Below, one piece after another: positions 23,576-31,911 of a stretch of DNA of 64,000 nt. Under the pieces are notes generated by a model that ran no database searches, had not been told where the DNA came from, and saw nothing but the letters and a program-made list of their open reading frames with translations. The stretch is from a virus. Where the stretch lies: positions 1 through 64,000 of the IMG/VR virus record IMGVR_UViG_3300027839_000007; one strand, 5' to 3'. Made by a program: the position numbers and the translations under genes. The first letter of the stretch is position 1, and every line of letters begins with the position of its first letter.

Positions 23576-25075
23576 ATGAAGCTCCAACAGCAGCACAAGA
23601 ACATGATGACACGGGACCGCGCTCCGGGGGAATTTCTCCTAGCGGCGGTGGTCCCAGTGCGGCCCAACGCGTCGCACGTCACAAACACTCCGTGGCCGTG
23701 CCCGCGGACCACCGACTATTCGTGGATGTCCCTCTTCCACGATCTCTTCCCTAAGGACGGCGCGGCGTCTGGGAAGGCTGAAGGGTCACGACTGGGGATG
23801 GCTTTCAACATCCACAAGGGTGGGTTGAGCCGCCAGGGCCGTTTCACCTGGGGAGGTCCTAACTCGTTGACTCCGGTCAACAAGGACGCTTCACTCATCG
23901 CGACGGCGAAGGGTGAGCACTTTCACATGGCGCTTGGCAACACCAGCGCCATGGTGACCGCGATCGCGATGGACAAGGAGATCGGGGACGCTGTTCGCAA
24001 GAAGCGCGTCCTCGATGCTGCGCCCAAGCTCCCTGTCGTCCTGCTCGGGTTCGAGCGGGCGGACGGGGAGAAGAAGGCCGGGCTCTCCGAGATCGGTGGT
24101 CCAACCCTGTTACCGGACCTCCCGGTGACCGACTTGGCGGACTTCAAGCAACTGGGTAATTACGCAACCCAGCTGCTGAACCGACACAGCCTGTACGACG
24201 TGGGCTGGTCGGATGAGGTCGAGGGCGGCATCCGCGTCCGGCTTGCAGGCAAAACCTGCGATCACGACGTGCCGCAGGCCTTGGTTAACATGGCTCCCGG
24301 CTTCTCGGTCGTCGAGGAGGAGTTCGTACTTCCGCCCGGGTTCGAACTTTTGAAGCGGCACGCGGAGGACATCCCCTTCGATGTCGGCACCGTCCTTGAG
24401 GCGGGGCAGCTCATCGGTTATGCCAGCTCCTTCCCGGGTGCTGCTGAAGTCAGGGCACCTGCCTCGGGCACGATTGACTACATTGATGCTTCTAACGAAG
24501 CAAATGTGGTCGTCCCCCAAGGCCAGTACGCGACCTGGAAACAGATCGCGGATGAGCTGACGGCGGAGGAGGTAGATTTCGTTCTTGACGCTGCCTGGGC
24601 ACGGGCCTGGCAGGGCGGCAAGGAGTTCGGCATCAAGAAGGGCTCGGAGTACTGGCCGGAGACGATCAGGTGGATTGACGTCCGGCTGGTGAACTCCGAG
24701 TTGCTGAAGCCGACTACCTGGTCGATCGACTCCGACCTAATGGCCGCAATGTCCATTGAGAAGGACCGGAAGGAACTCCGTCTTCTCACGGACTTCAGCG
24801 AGCTGCTGCTCCCCGGAGGCAGGATGCCGATCCAGGCCTTCGCGATGATGGAGGCCAACCCGACGTCTTTGCTCTTCACGGACCCGTCGGGGAAGACCAG
24901 TCTCGACCTCCACTCGGTTCCTCCGAGTCGCTTGCCGTTCCGCAACGTCTCGGTCGCGAGGGTGCGGGGTGAGCAGGCTAATCGGACCGTGTCCGAGAAC
25001 CTGCAGGACGCGGCCAAGAAGAATCCCGCAGGGCTCTTCGGGGGACTGACATCGACACCGACCGCGTCGAGCTGA
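23576..25075 (+). CDS. Hypothetical protein with foreign codon use
   Basis: 499 residues, no family assigned. I chose ATG 23576 for its gagagg site; the frame is open to 23339. Codons are heavily biased to G or C in the third position compared with neighbours, suggesting recent acquisition or strong expression. A segment near 262-290 (VLEAGQLIGYASSFPG, then VRAPASGTIDYIDA) resembles a barrel-sandwich/biotinyl-lipoyl fold. The rest is mixed alpha/beta with acidic and aromatic stretches. No signal peptide or membrane helix. It could be an abundant virion or replication component. Its stop is followed by an open -1 frame encoding the next small gene. Confidence 0.75.
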   Translation: MKLQQQHKNMMTRDRAPGEFLLAAVVPVRPNASHVTNTPWPCPRTTDYSWMSLFHDLFPKDGAASGKAEGSRLGMAFNIHKGGLSRQGRFTWGGPNSLTPVNKDASLIATAKGEHFHMALGNTSAMVTAIAMDKEIGDAVRKKRVLDAAPKLPVVLLGFERADGEKKAGLSEIGGPTLLPDLPVTDLADFKQLGNYATQLLNRHSLYDVGWSDEVEGGIRVRLAGKTCDHDVPQALVNMAPGFSVVEEEFVLPPGFELLKRHAEDIPFDVGTVLEAGQLIGYASSFPGAAEVRAPASGTIDYIDASNEANVVVPQGQYATWKQIADELTAEEVDFVLDAAWARAWQGGKEFGIKKGSEYWPETIRWIDVRLVNSELLKPTTWSIDSDLMAAMSIEKDRKELRLLTDFSELLLPGGRMPIQAFAMMEANPTSLLFTDPSGKTSLDLHSVPPSRLPFRNVSVARVRGEQANRTVSENLQDAAKKNPAGLFGGLTSTPTASS

Positions 25076-25098
25076 CTCTGGACCAACCACTCGGGTGG

Positions 25099-25350
25099 TT
25101 GTTCAATTACGACACCGCCCCCGCACTCATTCCTGAGTGGCCAACGGGGTCGGTGATGTGCCTTGTGCTTGTCGCCGCAGCTGGTGATGCTCTCAAGGTC
25201 ATTGTCCCCCTCACCCAGGCCGCCATGCGTGATATGGCGGCAATCGGTGACAAGGAGGACAGCAAACTGTGGTTCCGAATTCCGCGGAAAACCCTGGCCC
25301 GCGTGGACCAGGGTATATCCGTGGAGGATTTTGAGAGGGATGCGAAATGA
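25099..25350 (+). CDS. Small hypothetical protein with unclear start
   Basis: 83 residues if started at TTG 25099. The frame is open further upstream into the end of the previous gene and the upstream translation (GTDIDTDRVELTLDQPLGW) looks protein-like, but I see no ATG or GTG there. So either a rare start codon is used, or a -1 shift joins it to the previous protein near the ttcgggggact run at 25037-25048. The middle is hydrophobic (VMCLVLVAAAGDALKVIV). It overlaps the next ATG by 4 bases. Confidence 0.5.
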   Translation: MFNYDTAPALIPEWPTGSVMCLVLVAAAGDALKVIVPLTQAAMRDMAAIGDKEDSKLWFRIPRKTLARVDQGISVEDFERDAK

Positions 25351-25703
25351 AGTTTGGGATCTTTGCAGCGATGGTGATCTCGGTGATGTGCGCACAGGCG
25401 GATGCCTGTGACAAGTGCATTATCAAGGTCAAGAAGAATAAGCGGACCTGCATCACGACCATCAAAGCTGGTCGTCTGCGGATCCCCGTTCTTGACCTGA
25501 GATGCGTCAGTCACAAGGCGGTTGACTTGACCGCTGATGTGGCCGAGGGCGCTGTTGGTGTGGTTGGCGGAGTCGTGCACGGCACGCACTCGCTGCTGCA
25601 CCGCGTTCTCTTTCCCTGTTGCCGGTCGCACACCTATCGGCCTAGGTCGGAGGTGCACACACTGGTTCATTGGGAACCGTGCGATCTGCGCGGACTCAGG
25701 TAG
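25347..25703 (+). CDS. Exported Cys-rich small protein
   Basis: 118 residues with a classic N-terminal signal peptide (MKFGIFAAMVISVMCAQADA), then CDKCIIKVKKNKRTC and later CC and C residues. Seven or so Cys after the signal suggest disulfides in the periplasm. The middle has an Ala/Gly/Val-rich segment (VAEGAVGVVGGVV). ATGA overlap with the previous gene. Followed by a strong terminator. Function unknown; interaction with the host envelope is likely. Confidence 0.72.
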   Translation: MKFGIFAAMVISVMCAQADACDKCIIKVKKNKRTCITTIKAGRLRIPVLDLRCVSHKAVDLTADVAEGAVGVVGGVVHGTHSLLHRVLFPCCRSHTYRPRSEVHTLVHWEPCDLRGLR

Positions 25704-25737
25704 CCTGCCGGGTAATTAGTAGGCGGACGAACCTACA

Positions 25738-25780
25738 CCAGCTCTCGGCCCTTCGGGGCCGGGGCTGGTTCTTTTTTTTT
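25738..25780 (+). terminator. Rho-independent terminator with UUCG loop
   Basis: Stem from CCAGC and CGGCCC (25738-25751) to GGGCCG and GCTGG (25756-25768) with one internal mismatch loop, TTCG loop, followed by ttcttttttttt (25769-25780). Ends the operon that includes the 499-residue and exported genes. Confidence 0.93.
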
Positions 25781-25851
25781 AGCTATCAGCGGAACTAGGA
25801 ACTGCAAACTTCCTGGTGTACACTAGACTGTGCCAAACCGGAGGGAGTTAA

Positions 25852-26394
25852 ATGGAAGAAGCGACGACGGGTTTTCATCCGGAAAACACCAAGTTGGTGC
25901 TAGATCCGGATATGGACGGTAACAGTGCTGTTACACTGGAGGGCGGAGACCTGAGTGTTAAGACAGAATTGAGCGAGACACGTGAAACGCATGCGTTTGC
26001 TGTGTATGACGCAGTTACTGCAGGTCACACACCGGAGGAAGTGAGTACCGCAGTAGCCGAACCTGTTACGTCGGAGCCGCGGCCGTCACCGGCTAAAACT
26101 GAGCCAGTGCCTGATCCCGTGTGGGTTATTTTTGAAATTGAGGGCTTTGGGGAGCACCGTGCGCCTTACCATGCTGTGATTCGGAATGGCAGCAATCTTA
26201 TACTCGTGTATGATATGGCTATTCCCGGAGGCCAGCGTTTCTTTCCCAGAGCTACGGAACACCCTGTCGGAATCCGTGTTGGTAACAGCAATACAGCGCT
26301 GATGGGGCACACGACGGGCATAGAGTTCATGGATGGTTCCCGTGAATACTGCGTTATGCTAGTTGAGCAGGAAATCGAAATCGAAGACGAGTAA
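25852..26394 (+). CDS. Acidic hypothetical protein upstream of portal
   Basis: 180 residues. Strong ribosome site (ggagggag) before ATG 25852. N-terminal about 85 residues are acidic, Thr/Pro-rich and probably disordered; the C-terminal half is beta-rich (VWVIFEIEGFGEHRAPYHAV, NLILVYDMAIPGGQRFF). Not recognised. It is the first gene after the terminator at 25738 and may head the structural operon. Confidence 0.72.
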   Translation: MEEATTGFHPENTKLVLDPDMDGNSAVTLEGGDLSVKTELSETRETHAFAVYDAVTAGHTPEEVSTAVAEPVTSEPRPSPAKTEPVPDPVWVIFEIEGFGEHRAPYHAVIRNGSNLILVYDMAIPGGQRFFPRATEHPVGIRVGNSNTALMGHTTGIEFMDGSREYCVMLVEQEIEIEDE

Positions 26395-26406
26395 GGAGTA
26401 CTTGTG

Positions 26407-26643
26407 ATGATGGAGAAGCAAGGAGAAATTCGCCCGGAGCTTACGCCGCAAGAGGAATACGACGATGAAGGAGAAAAAATCGTTTATCCTCATGAGGTCA
26501 CTGGAAATCTCGCGAACGACATGATGTATCCATGCGTCGCTTCGAAGACCGCTGCCGCGGATACTACCGAAGAGGGCATTGTCGAGCTTGAAGACCACGT
26601 GACAAAACGCGCCTCCGATGCGGTCAAGTCCGGATTGCAATAG
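26407..26643 (+). CDS. Small acidic hypothetical protein
   Basis: 78 residues, acidic. ATG 26407 lies 8 bases after aaggag; a GTG at 26404 and ATG 26410 are in frame. No motif. Located directly before the portal-like gene. Confidence 0.62.
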   Translation: MMEKQGEIRPELTPQEEYDDEGEKIVYPHEVTGNLANDMMYPCVASKTAAADTTEEGIVELEDHVTKRASDAVKSGLQ

Positions 26644-26673
26644 CGCCACTCTTAATCAAGGGATTGTAAAGCA

Positions 26674-28566
26674 ATGGCGGACGGCCTCTCATCCTTTTCT
26701 AACATGTCCAGTCCGAACGGACGCGGATCGGAGGGGTTTCCCGACCCCTTCTGTGACGTTTCTTCGCTCTACATGCCGGATAGCATGGGTGATGCTCTCC
26801 GTTGGTGTGAATATATCTTCATGGCCAACGGTATGTATCGCCAGGCTTGCGACAGGATCGTTTCGTATTTCATCACGGAGATAGAGATACGCGGGGACGA
26901 TAAGGATGAGAAGGACAAGTTCAAGTCATTTTTGGATGACACGCTGGGAGTTAAGAACTTGTTGCACACGGTAGGCATGGACTACCTGTGCTACGGTAAC
27001 TCGTTCACCAGTATGCTTGTGCCCATCCGGCGCTACCTGTTTTGCCCCAAGTGCAAGATTGAGTTCCCGCTGCGCAAGATATTCAACGAGCCTGCATTCC
27101 AATTCAAGTGGTCGGGTTTCGCTTTTAATGCGCATTGTCCCAAGTGCAAGTACACCGGTGAGTGGAGGCACAATGATCGACGGTCCACCGAGGAGGAAGA
27201 TCTCCGTGTACGGCGGTGGAGTGCGCATGATATGGAAATCCTTTGGGATCCACTCACTGATGATGCGAGCTATATCTGGAAGATCCCGGCTGAATACCGT
27301 CGGTTGATTACTGATGGCAACCTGTATCACCTTGAACGAGCAAACTGGGAAATCATTGAGGCTGTCAAGAACCAGCAGGACCTCCGCTTCGACAACGACA
27401 TTGTCTACCACATGAAGGAGAACGCACTCTCCGGTGTGCGTAATCGCGGATGGGGTATCAGCCGGGTGCTGTCCAACTTCCGCCAGGCGTGGTATGTCCA
27501 GGTATTACACAGGTACAACGAAGCCATTGCACTGGATTACGTGATCCCGTTTCGGTTGATCACTCCCGCCGCGCGACCTGGTGCCGCGGGTGAGTTTAGT
27601 GATCCTGCGCTCAACGTGGATATGGGTGGTTTCGGCGCGCGTGTGCGTTCGATGCTCAAGCAGCGCAGGAAAGATCCCGCGGGGTGGCACACGCTGCCGT
27701 TCCCGGTGGAGTACCAGGCGCTGGGTGGCGATGCTACACAACTCGCACCGCAGGCGTTGATGGAGCAGGGTATGGATACCCTGCTGACATCAGTAGGTAT
27801 TCCCGTTGAGTTGTATAAAGGATCACTGTCAGTCCAGGCAGCTCCCGCGGCGCTGCGCCTGTTTGAGTCCAGCTGGACCCACCTGGTGCATAACTTGAAC
27901 AGGTTCCTACAGGACATCGTGGACAAGGTTGCTGAACTGATGTCATGGGAGCCGGTCAAAGTGAACCTGGCCCGCGTGACTCACGCTGATGATCTTAACC
28001 GCCAGATGGCCAAGCTGCAGTTGATGATGGGTCAACAGGTCAGCCAGACCACCGGCCTCAAATCTGTTGGGCTCGATTTCGAGGAAGAGCAGAGGCGGAA
28101 GCTCGAAGAGGAGATGTTCATCGCCGAGGAAACTGCCACCATGCAGGAGCAGATGCAGCAGGCTGCGGCGATGGACGAGATAGCAGGTGGAGTGCCTCCT
28201 GCTGGCGGCATGATGGGCGGCGCTCCGGGTATGATGCCTCCTGGCGCACCTCCAGCTGCTGGCGGAGCCCCTCCGGGCGCGCCTCCTGCTGGTCCCGAGG
28301 GCGCGGCAGCGCAGCAGTTTGCGACCGCGCAGCCTACCCAGATGAACAAGCCGACTACTCCGGAGGAAATGGTGGGACAGGCGCAGACCCTCGCGCAACA
28401 GATGATGTCACTACCATCATCGCAGCGGCGGTCTGAGCTTATCACTCTCAAGAGAGTTGATCCCACCATGCATAGCCTTGTGACCAGTGCTATGGATGAG
28501 ATTCGTCAACAAGCGCGCAGTATGGGGCAGCAGCAGATGCTTTCGCAGCAATATGGCCAGATGTAG
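26674..28566 (+). CDS. Portal protein with zinc-ribbon insertion
   Basis: 630 residues. Portal proteins form the dodecameric ring at the capsid vertex through which DNA passes. The region GIPVELYKGSLSVQAAPAAL and following (about 375-430), then the helical DDLNRQMAKLQLMMGQQVS, has the wing-to-stem layout of portals. The N-terminal part has the usual helical/strand pattern (EYIFMANGMYRQACDRIV). A CxxC pair at C124/C127 and another at C155/C158 (CPKC in both) make a zinc ribbon inserted in the N-terminal half. The tail (about 495-570) is Pro/Gly/Ala-rich with PPAGG-like repeats, then Gln-rich. No terminase gene is adjacent in this window. Confidence 0.75.
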   Translation: MADGLSSFSNMSSPNGRGSEGFPDPFCDVSSLYMPDSMGDALRWCEYIFMANGMYRQACDRIVSYFITEIEIRGDDKDEKDKFKSFLDDTLGVKNLLHTVGMDYLCYGNSFTSMLVPIRRYLFCPKCKIEFPLRKIFNEPAFQFKWSGFAFNAHCPKCKYTGEWRHNDRRSTEEEDLRVRRWSAHDMEILWDPLTDDASYIWKIPAEYRRLITDGNLYHLERANWEIIEAVKNQQDLRFDNDIVYHMKENALSGVRNRGWGISRVLSNFRQAWYVQVLHRYNEAIALDYVIPFRLITPAARPGAAGEFSDPALNVDMGGFGARVRSMLKQRRKDPAGWHTLPFPVEYQALGGDATQLAPQALMEQGMDTLLTSVGIPVELYKGSLSVQAAPAALRLFESSWTHLVHNLNRFLQDIVDKVAELMSWEPVKVNLARVTHADDLNRQMAKLQLMMGQQVSQTTGLKSVGLDFEEEQRRKLEEEMFIAEETATMQEQMQQAAAMDEIAGGVPPAGGMMGGAPGMMPPGAPPAAGGAPPGAPPAGPEGAAAQQFATAQPTQMNKPTTPEEMVGQAQTLAQQMMSLPSSQRRSELITLKRVDPTMHSLVTSAMDEIRQQARSMGQQQMLSQQYGQM

Positions 28567-28568
28567 TT

Positions 28569-29258
28569 GTGAAAGATACCGGCCGCATGACCGACCTGTG
28601 CATGACACACAGCTTTGTGGACGATTTCCTTTTGATCGACCCGTTCGCGGCTAATTTTGCATTTGCCAGGATAGGTCCTCACGAGCTTGCGGTGTATTTC
28701 GGGAGCCGTTCTGCAAAGAACTCGGTGCGAACCCTGCGGCGCGCCATAGAAGCGGACGTACCCGGATACCATCTGGGTATTCCGTGCTCATGTTGTAACC
28801 GTGAGTTACACGTGAAGCTCAAGTCAGTTTCCAGTACGCCCGAGTCGAGGATGACTTACAGCAATGTGCTGGCGGACGGAAACTACGAGCGTTTCAAGAT
28901 AAAGTACTTCCCGGTCATGCACTACTTGACGTTGGTTGCGCCTTCTGAAAACGCTGACATACAGATACCTAAGGATATTGAGCTTGGCTGGGACTACCGC
29001 AATGTACTCAAGAAGATGCGGGAATCGGAAAAACCTATATTCGTGGCTGCCGGGCCGTTGTCATCAATACTGGTTTACGAGTACTGGACTAAGGCCGACG
29101 ACCCGCAGACGGTTATTGATGTAGGCGCTGCCATCGATCCGTTCCTGTTCAACAGGAACACCAAGGAGTATCACGACGATAACTACCCAGCTTCGCAGCG
29201 CGTGTGTGAGTGGGAGCCGCCGCCCCTCCAGGACCTAGAGCCATTAACGTATATTTAG
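28569..29258 (+). CDS. Possible GT-D type glycosyltransferase
   Basis: 229 residues. The segment FVAAGPLSSILVYEYW (about 158-173) followed by VIDVGAAIDPFLF resembles the GT-D (DUF1792-like) glycosyltransferase fold, where a GP(x)S loop and an IDIG-type strand bind the nucleotide sugar. The match is from memory and partial. CSCC and similar Cys occur near residue 76. Start GTG 28569 is 2 bases after the portal stop; ATG 28587 is possible. Two further glycosyltransferase genes lie within 4 kb downstream. Confidence 0.55.
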   Translation: MKDTGRMTDLCMTHSFVDDFLLIDPFAANFAFARIGPHELAVYFGSRSAKNSVRTLRRAIEADVPGYHLGIPCSCCNRELHVKLKSVSSTPESRMTYSNVLADGNYERFKIKYFPVMHYLTLVAPSENADIQIPKDIELGWDYRNVLKKMRESEKPIFVAAGPLSSILVYEYWTKADDPQTVIDVGAAIDPFLFNRNTKEYHDDNYPASQRVCEWEPPPLQDLEPLTYI

Positions 29259-29264
29259 TTCGAT

Positions 29265-30305
29265 ATGCACGTAGGTATCATTACGCGGTATAAGCAGCAC
29301 GAAGCCACTCTTGCCGCCATCCGCATTGCTGAGTGGGTACTGGCGCACGGCGGCACGGTGTCCATGTTTACCTACGAGCAACCTAGCAACAGTCCCATCA
29401 ACGCATACTGGGATACGCGGGTTCAGCATGTCCGTCGTGGCGCGTTCCCCCAGTGGTCGTTGCCGTTGACCTCCGTGGTGTGGACTCACGAACCTTCTAT
29501 GGATGAAATAACATGGGCGCATTACAAGCAGGTACCAGCAGTTGTTGTTGCCTCCTGGGATGAGCTGTCAGACGCGTTCTCCGAGGTGTTTTACCTGTGT
29601 ACCGCTATCGTTGCGCCATCCATGCTGGCTGGTGAGTACTTTTTTGCCGCGGGATTCATACAGTCACTCGCTGTACCCTGGGATGTCGGGCTACCTCAAA
29701 CACAAAAACCTAGTGATTATCAGCCGCAGGAACGTATAAAGGCCCTGTTACCATTACATGATTCGCAGCCGTCACGTATCCGTCCTGAGACTATTCAGGT
29801 CTTAACCAAGGTATTGCGTACCTGTAAGTGGGTTGATCTGACGTTACTGGTATCCCCTTCCAAGCTGCGTGGTAAGGTAAGCAAGCAGATACGGAAGATG
29901 GTGCGCGCGTTGCCGGGACGTGTTACACGGATCACCGACCCCGGAGAGGAGAAGCGTTGGCTCATATACGGTCAACATGATTTGACCATATGGCTATCCA
30001 CGATTGAGTCGTACGGACTGCCAGGCTTGATCTCCCTGGCAATGGGTACGCCGGTCATAGGGTACGGCGCTCCAATTATCAGCGAAATACTGGCGCCTGC
30101 TCGTTGCCGCCGTATTCCTGGTCGCATAATATTGAACGCCAAGGCCATCCCCAGCTTCATTCCCGACCTGGTACGCACCGAGGAGAGCCTGCTGGCACTC
30201 CTGTCAGACCGGGAAGAGATTCATGAAATGGCAAACAACACTGCTGCAGGTACTAAACGTCGCTCAGAAAGCTTTGAACACATATGGCCTTTTGTTCTAG
30301 ACTGA
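29265..30305 (+). CDS. GT-B type glycosyltransferase
   Basis: 346 residues. Two Rossmann-like halves: N-terminal HVGIITRYKQHEATLAAIRI and C-terminal LTIWLSTIESYGLPGLISLA then GTPVIGYGAPIISEIL (about 240-275), the family-4 donor-binding region where a Glu contacts the nucleotide sugar. It would transfer a sugar to an unknown acceptor. The gene starts 6 bases after the previous stop. Together with the preceding GT-D-like gene it may make a glycan on virion protein or DNA. Confidence 0.75.
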   Translation: MHVGIITRYKQHEATLAAIRIAEWVLAHGGTVSMFTYEQPSNSPINAYWDTRVQHVRRGAFPQWSLPLTSVVWTHEPSMDEITWAHYKQVPAVVVASWDELSDAFSEVFYLCTAIVAPSMLAGEYFFAAGFIQSLAVPWDVGLPQTQKPSDYQPQERIKALLPLHDSQPSRIRPETIQVLTKVLRTCKWVDLTLLVSPSKLRGKVSKQIRKMVRALPGRVTRITDPGEEKRWLIYGQHDLTIWLSTIESYGLPGLISLAMGTPVIGYGAPIISEILAPARCRRIPGRIILNAKAIPSFIPDLVRTEESLLALLSDREEIHEMANNTAAGTKRRSESFEHIWPFVLD

Positions 30306-30378
30306 TCTTTCGGGGTGCCGCCACCCATGAAAATTGATAAGCTACGTATTGTTCCACATACACGAAAGGATTCGACTG

Positions 30379-30708
30379 ATGGCACATAACGACAGTAACC
30401 TGAGCGCGTCTCAAAATGCTCACGCTGAAGAACGTGAGCGGCAGGCAGCGGCGGCGGTGGAAGAGGCCAAAAAGCCTCGCCGTATTCTTCAACCTGGCTG
30501 TGGCTGGGAATGGACCAATGGCGGGATCGTTGACGAACCCGTTGACGAACCCGTTGACGAACCCGTTGACGAACCCGTTGATGAGCCCGTTGACGAACCC
30601 GTTGATGAGCCCGTTGACGAACCCGTTGACGAACCCGTTGACGAACCCGTTGATGAGCCTATCACCATGGATAAGACGAAGAGCCGTCGCAAGAAGTCTG
30701 ACAAGTAG
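30379..30708 (+). CDS. Small protein with VDEP tandem repeats
   Basis: 109 residues. I chose ATG 30379, which follows aaagga; a longer frame from 30334 is less supported. N-terminal 50 residues are hydrophilic and helical (AEERERQAAAAVEEAKK), then 11 copies of VDEP, then a basic end (MDKTKSRRKKSDK). The repeat would be an extended, acidic, proline-rich spacer. Located between a glycosyltransferase and the tubulin-like gene, possibly as a tether or linker. Confidence 0.75.
   Translation: MAHNDSNLSASQNAHAEERERQAAAAVEEAKKPRRILQPGCGWEWTNGGIVDEPVDEPVDEPVDEPVDEPVDEPVDEPVDEPVDEPVDEPVDEPITMDKTKSRRKKSDK
30529..30660 (+). repeat. 12-bp minisatellite, 11 units
   Basis: Eleven tandem copies of GTTGACGAACCC, three of them GTTGATGAGCC(C/T), each encoding VDEP. 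Because the unit is 12 bases, gain or loss keeps the frame, so length could vary between isolates by slippage without inactivating the gene. Most units are identical at DNA level, which indicates recent expansion. Confidence 0.97.
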
Positions 30709-30726
30709 TAGCACCAGGAGTGCGAT

Positions 30727-31911
30727 ATGAGCGACGACCTCAATGCTCAGGAACCTGAGCAAGATGAGTTTTCTGAGCCTGAGGCTATTGTAGACGACCT
30801 GGGACTGGACCTGGATATTCCTATCCCTCCGGAACCAGTGTCGTCTGGTGAGCCGAAGGACTCGTTCGAGTACGACGTTGCATTCAACCTCGCTTTTGTG
30901 GGTGTTGGCCAAGGCGGCTCTCGCCTGGCTGAATCCTTCTACAAGCTGGGTTATAAGCGCGTCGCTGCAGTCAATACGGCACTGCAGGATTTGAACTCGA
31001 TCTCGATTCCCGAGCGTAACAAGCTCGATATCGGTGGCGGCGGGGCTGGTAAAGATCCGGCTGTCGCTGCTGCTGCTATCGCCGACAAGGATGAGGACGT
31101 TTACGACGTGCTCAAGCGCTCCTGGGGTCGTGACGTTGACTATGCAATTGTCTGTCTTGGCGCAGGTGGTGGTACCGGTGCTGGTGCAACTCCCAAGATC
31201 ATCGAAGTAGCTCGTCGATTGATGGCGGAAAATGGTCGCCCGGTGCGTGTCGGTGTCATCGTTGCCCTGCCCAAGAACAGCGAGGGTCAGAAGCCAGCCA
31301 AGAATGCGCTCCACACGGTGCGCCAGCTGATCAAGCTTCGGCCCTCCCCGGCCATCGTTCTGGATAACGAGAGAATCAGGGAACTCTATGATCCCTCGCC
31401 AAGCAAAGAATACCCCCTGGCTAATAGCAGCATTGCGAAATATGTTCATCTCTTTAACAGGTTGGCCGCGCAAGACAGTGACCACACGTCGTTTGATCAG
31501 GCTGATCTGGGCCGGTTACTCGACTCCGGTGTCGTTGCATTCGGTGCCCAGCGCATCACGGCCTGGCAAGATGCAGCGGACATCTCACACGCTATTCGCC
31601 AGCAACTCAGGAAAAATATCCTGGCGTCTATCGACCTTACAAAGGGACAACAGGCGGGATTGATCTTTGTGCTGGGTAATGACGTGTACGACGACATCAG
31701 GTCATCCACCCTGGATCACGGCTTCGAGATGATGAACCGGATCCTTGCCGACGGGTCTACCGTGTACCGCGGTGTCTATAAAGGCAGCAGTGATGGCCTG
31801 ACCGCGCTCAGTCTCGTGGCCGAGCTGCCCTGGCCCGCCGAGAGATTGCACGAGCTTGCGCGACTCGGCGGAGTTGACAAGAAGACCTTGAAGGACTGGT
31901 TAGGTGTCTAG
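30727..31911 (+). CDS. Tubulin/FtsZ-like GTPase
   Basis: 394 residues. The tubulin signature is clear: LAFVGVGQGGSRLAESF (T1, about 56-72), IGGGGAGKDP (T3, about 102-111) and GAGGGTGAGATP (T4, about 139-150), followed by a T7-like loop SFDQADLGRLLDSG (about 255-268) with acidic residues at 257 and 260 that could activate GTP hydrolysis in a filament. Residues 1-50 are acidic, Pro-rich and disordered, not usual for the family. The C-terminus (about 320-394) resembles the FtsZ/tubulin second domain, without the FtsZ-type binding tail. Known phage tubulins (PhuZ) position genomes in jumbo phages and TubZ segregates plasmids; whether this one does either is inference. Ribosome site caggag. Confidence 0.85.
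   Translation: MSDDLNAQEPEQDEFSEPEAIVDDLGLDLDIPIPPEPVSSGEPKDSFEYDVAFNLAFVGVGQGGSRLAESFYKLGYKRVAAVNTALQDLNSISIPERNKLDIGGGGAGKDPAVAAAAIADKDEDVYDVLKRSWGRDVDYAIVCLGAGGGTGAGATPKIIEVARRLMAENGRPVRVGVIVALPKNSEGQKPAKNALHTVRQLIKLRPSPAIVLDNERIRELYDPSPSKEYPLANSSIAKYVHLFNRLAAQDSDHTSFDQADLGRLLDSGVVAFGAQRITAWQDAADISHAIRQQLRKNILASIDLTKGQQAGLIFVLGNDVYDDIRSSTLDHGFEMMNRILADGSTVYRGVYKGSSDGLTALSLVAELPWPAERLHELARLGGVDKKTLKDWLGV

Noticed and set aside
23517-23579. 20-residue leader peptide overlapping the 499-residue gene start by ATGA
   Set aside because: Attractive coupling, but no ribosome site and too short to distinguish from chance.
23576-25075. RNA polymerase beta-subunit-like protein
   Set aside because: The barrel-sandwich-like segment alone is not specific and no catalytic or beta-subunit motif was found.
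24478-25395. Minus-strand frame of 305 codons
   Set aside because: Arises from the GC-rich third-base bias of the + strand gene; such bias opens antisense frames. No motif or ribosome site.
30253-31485. Long minus-strand frame of 410 codons with repeating NGFVNGFVN
   Set aside because: It is the reverse of the VDEP repeat and the tubulin-like gene, both of which have clear ribosome sites and motifs on the + strand.
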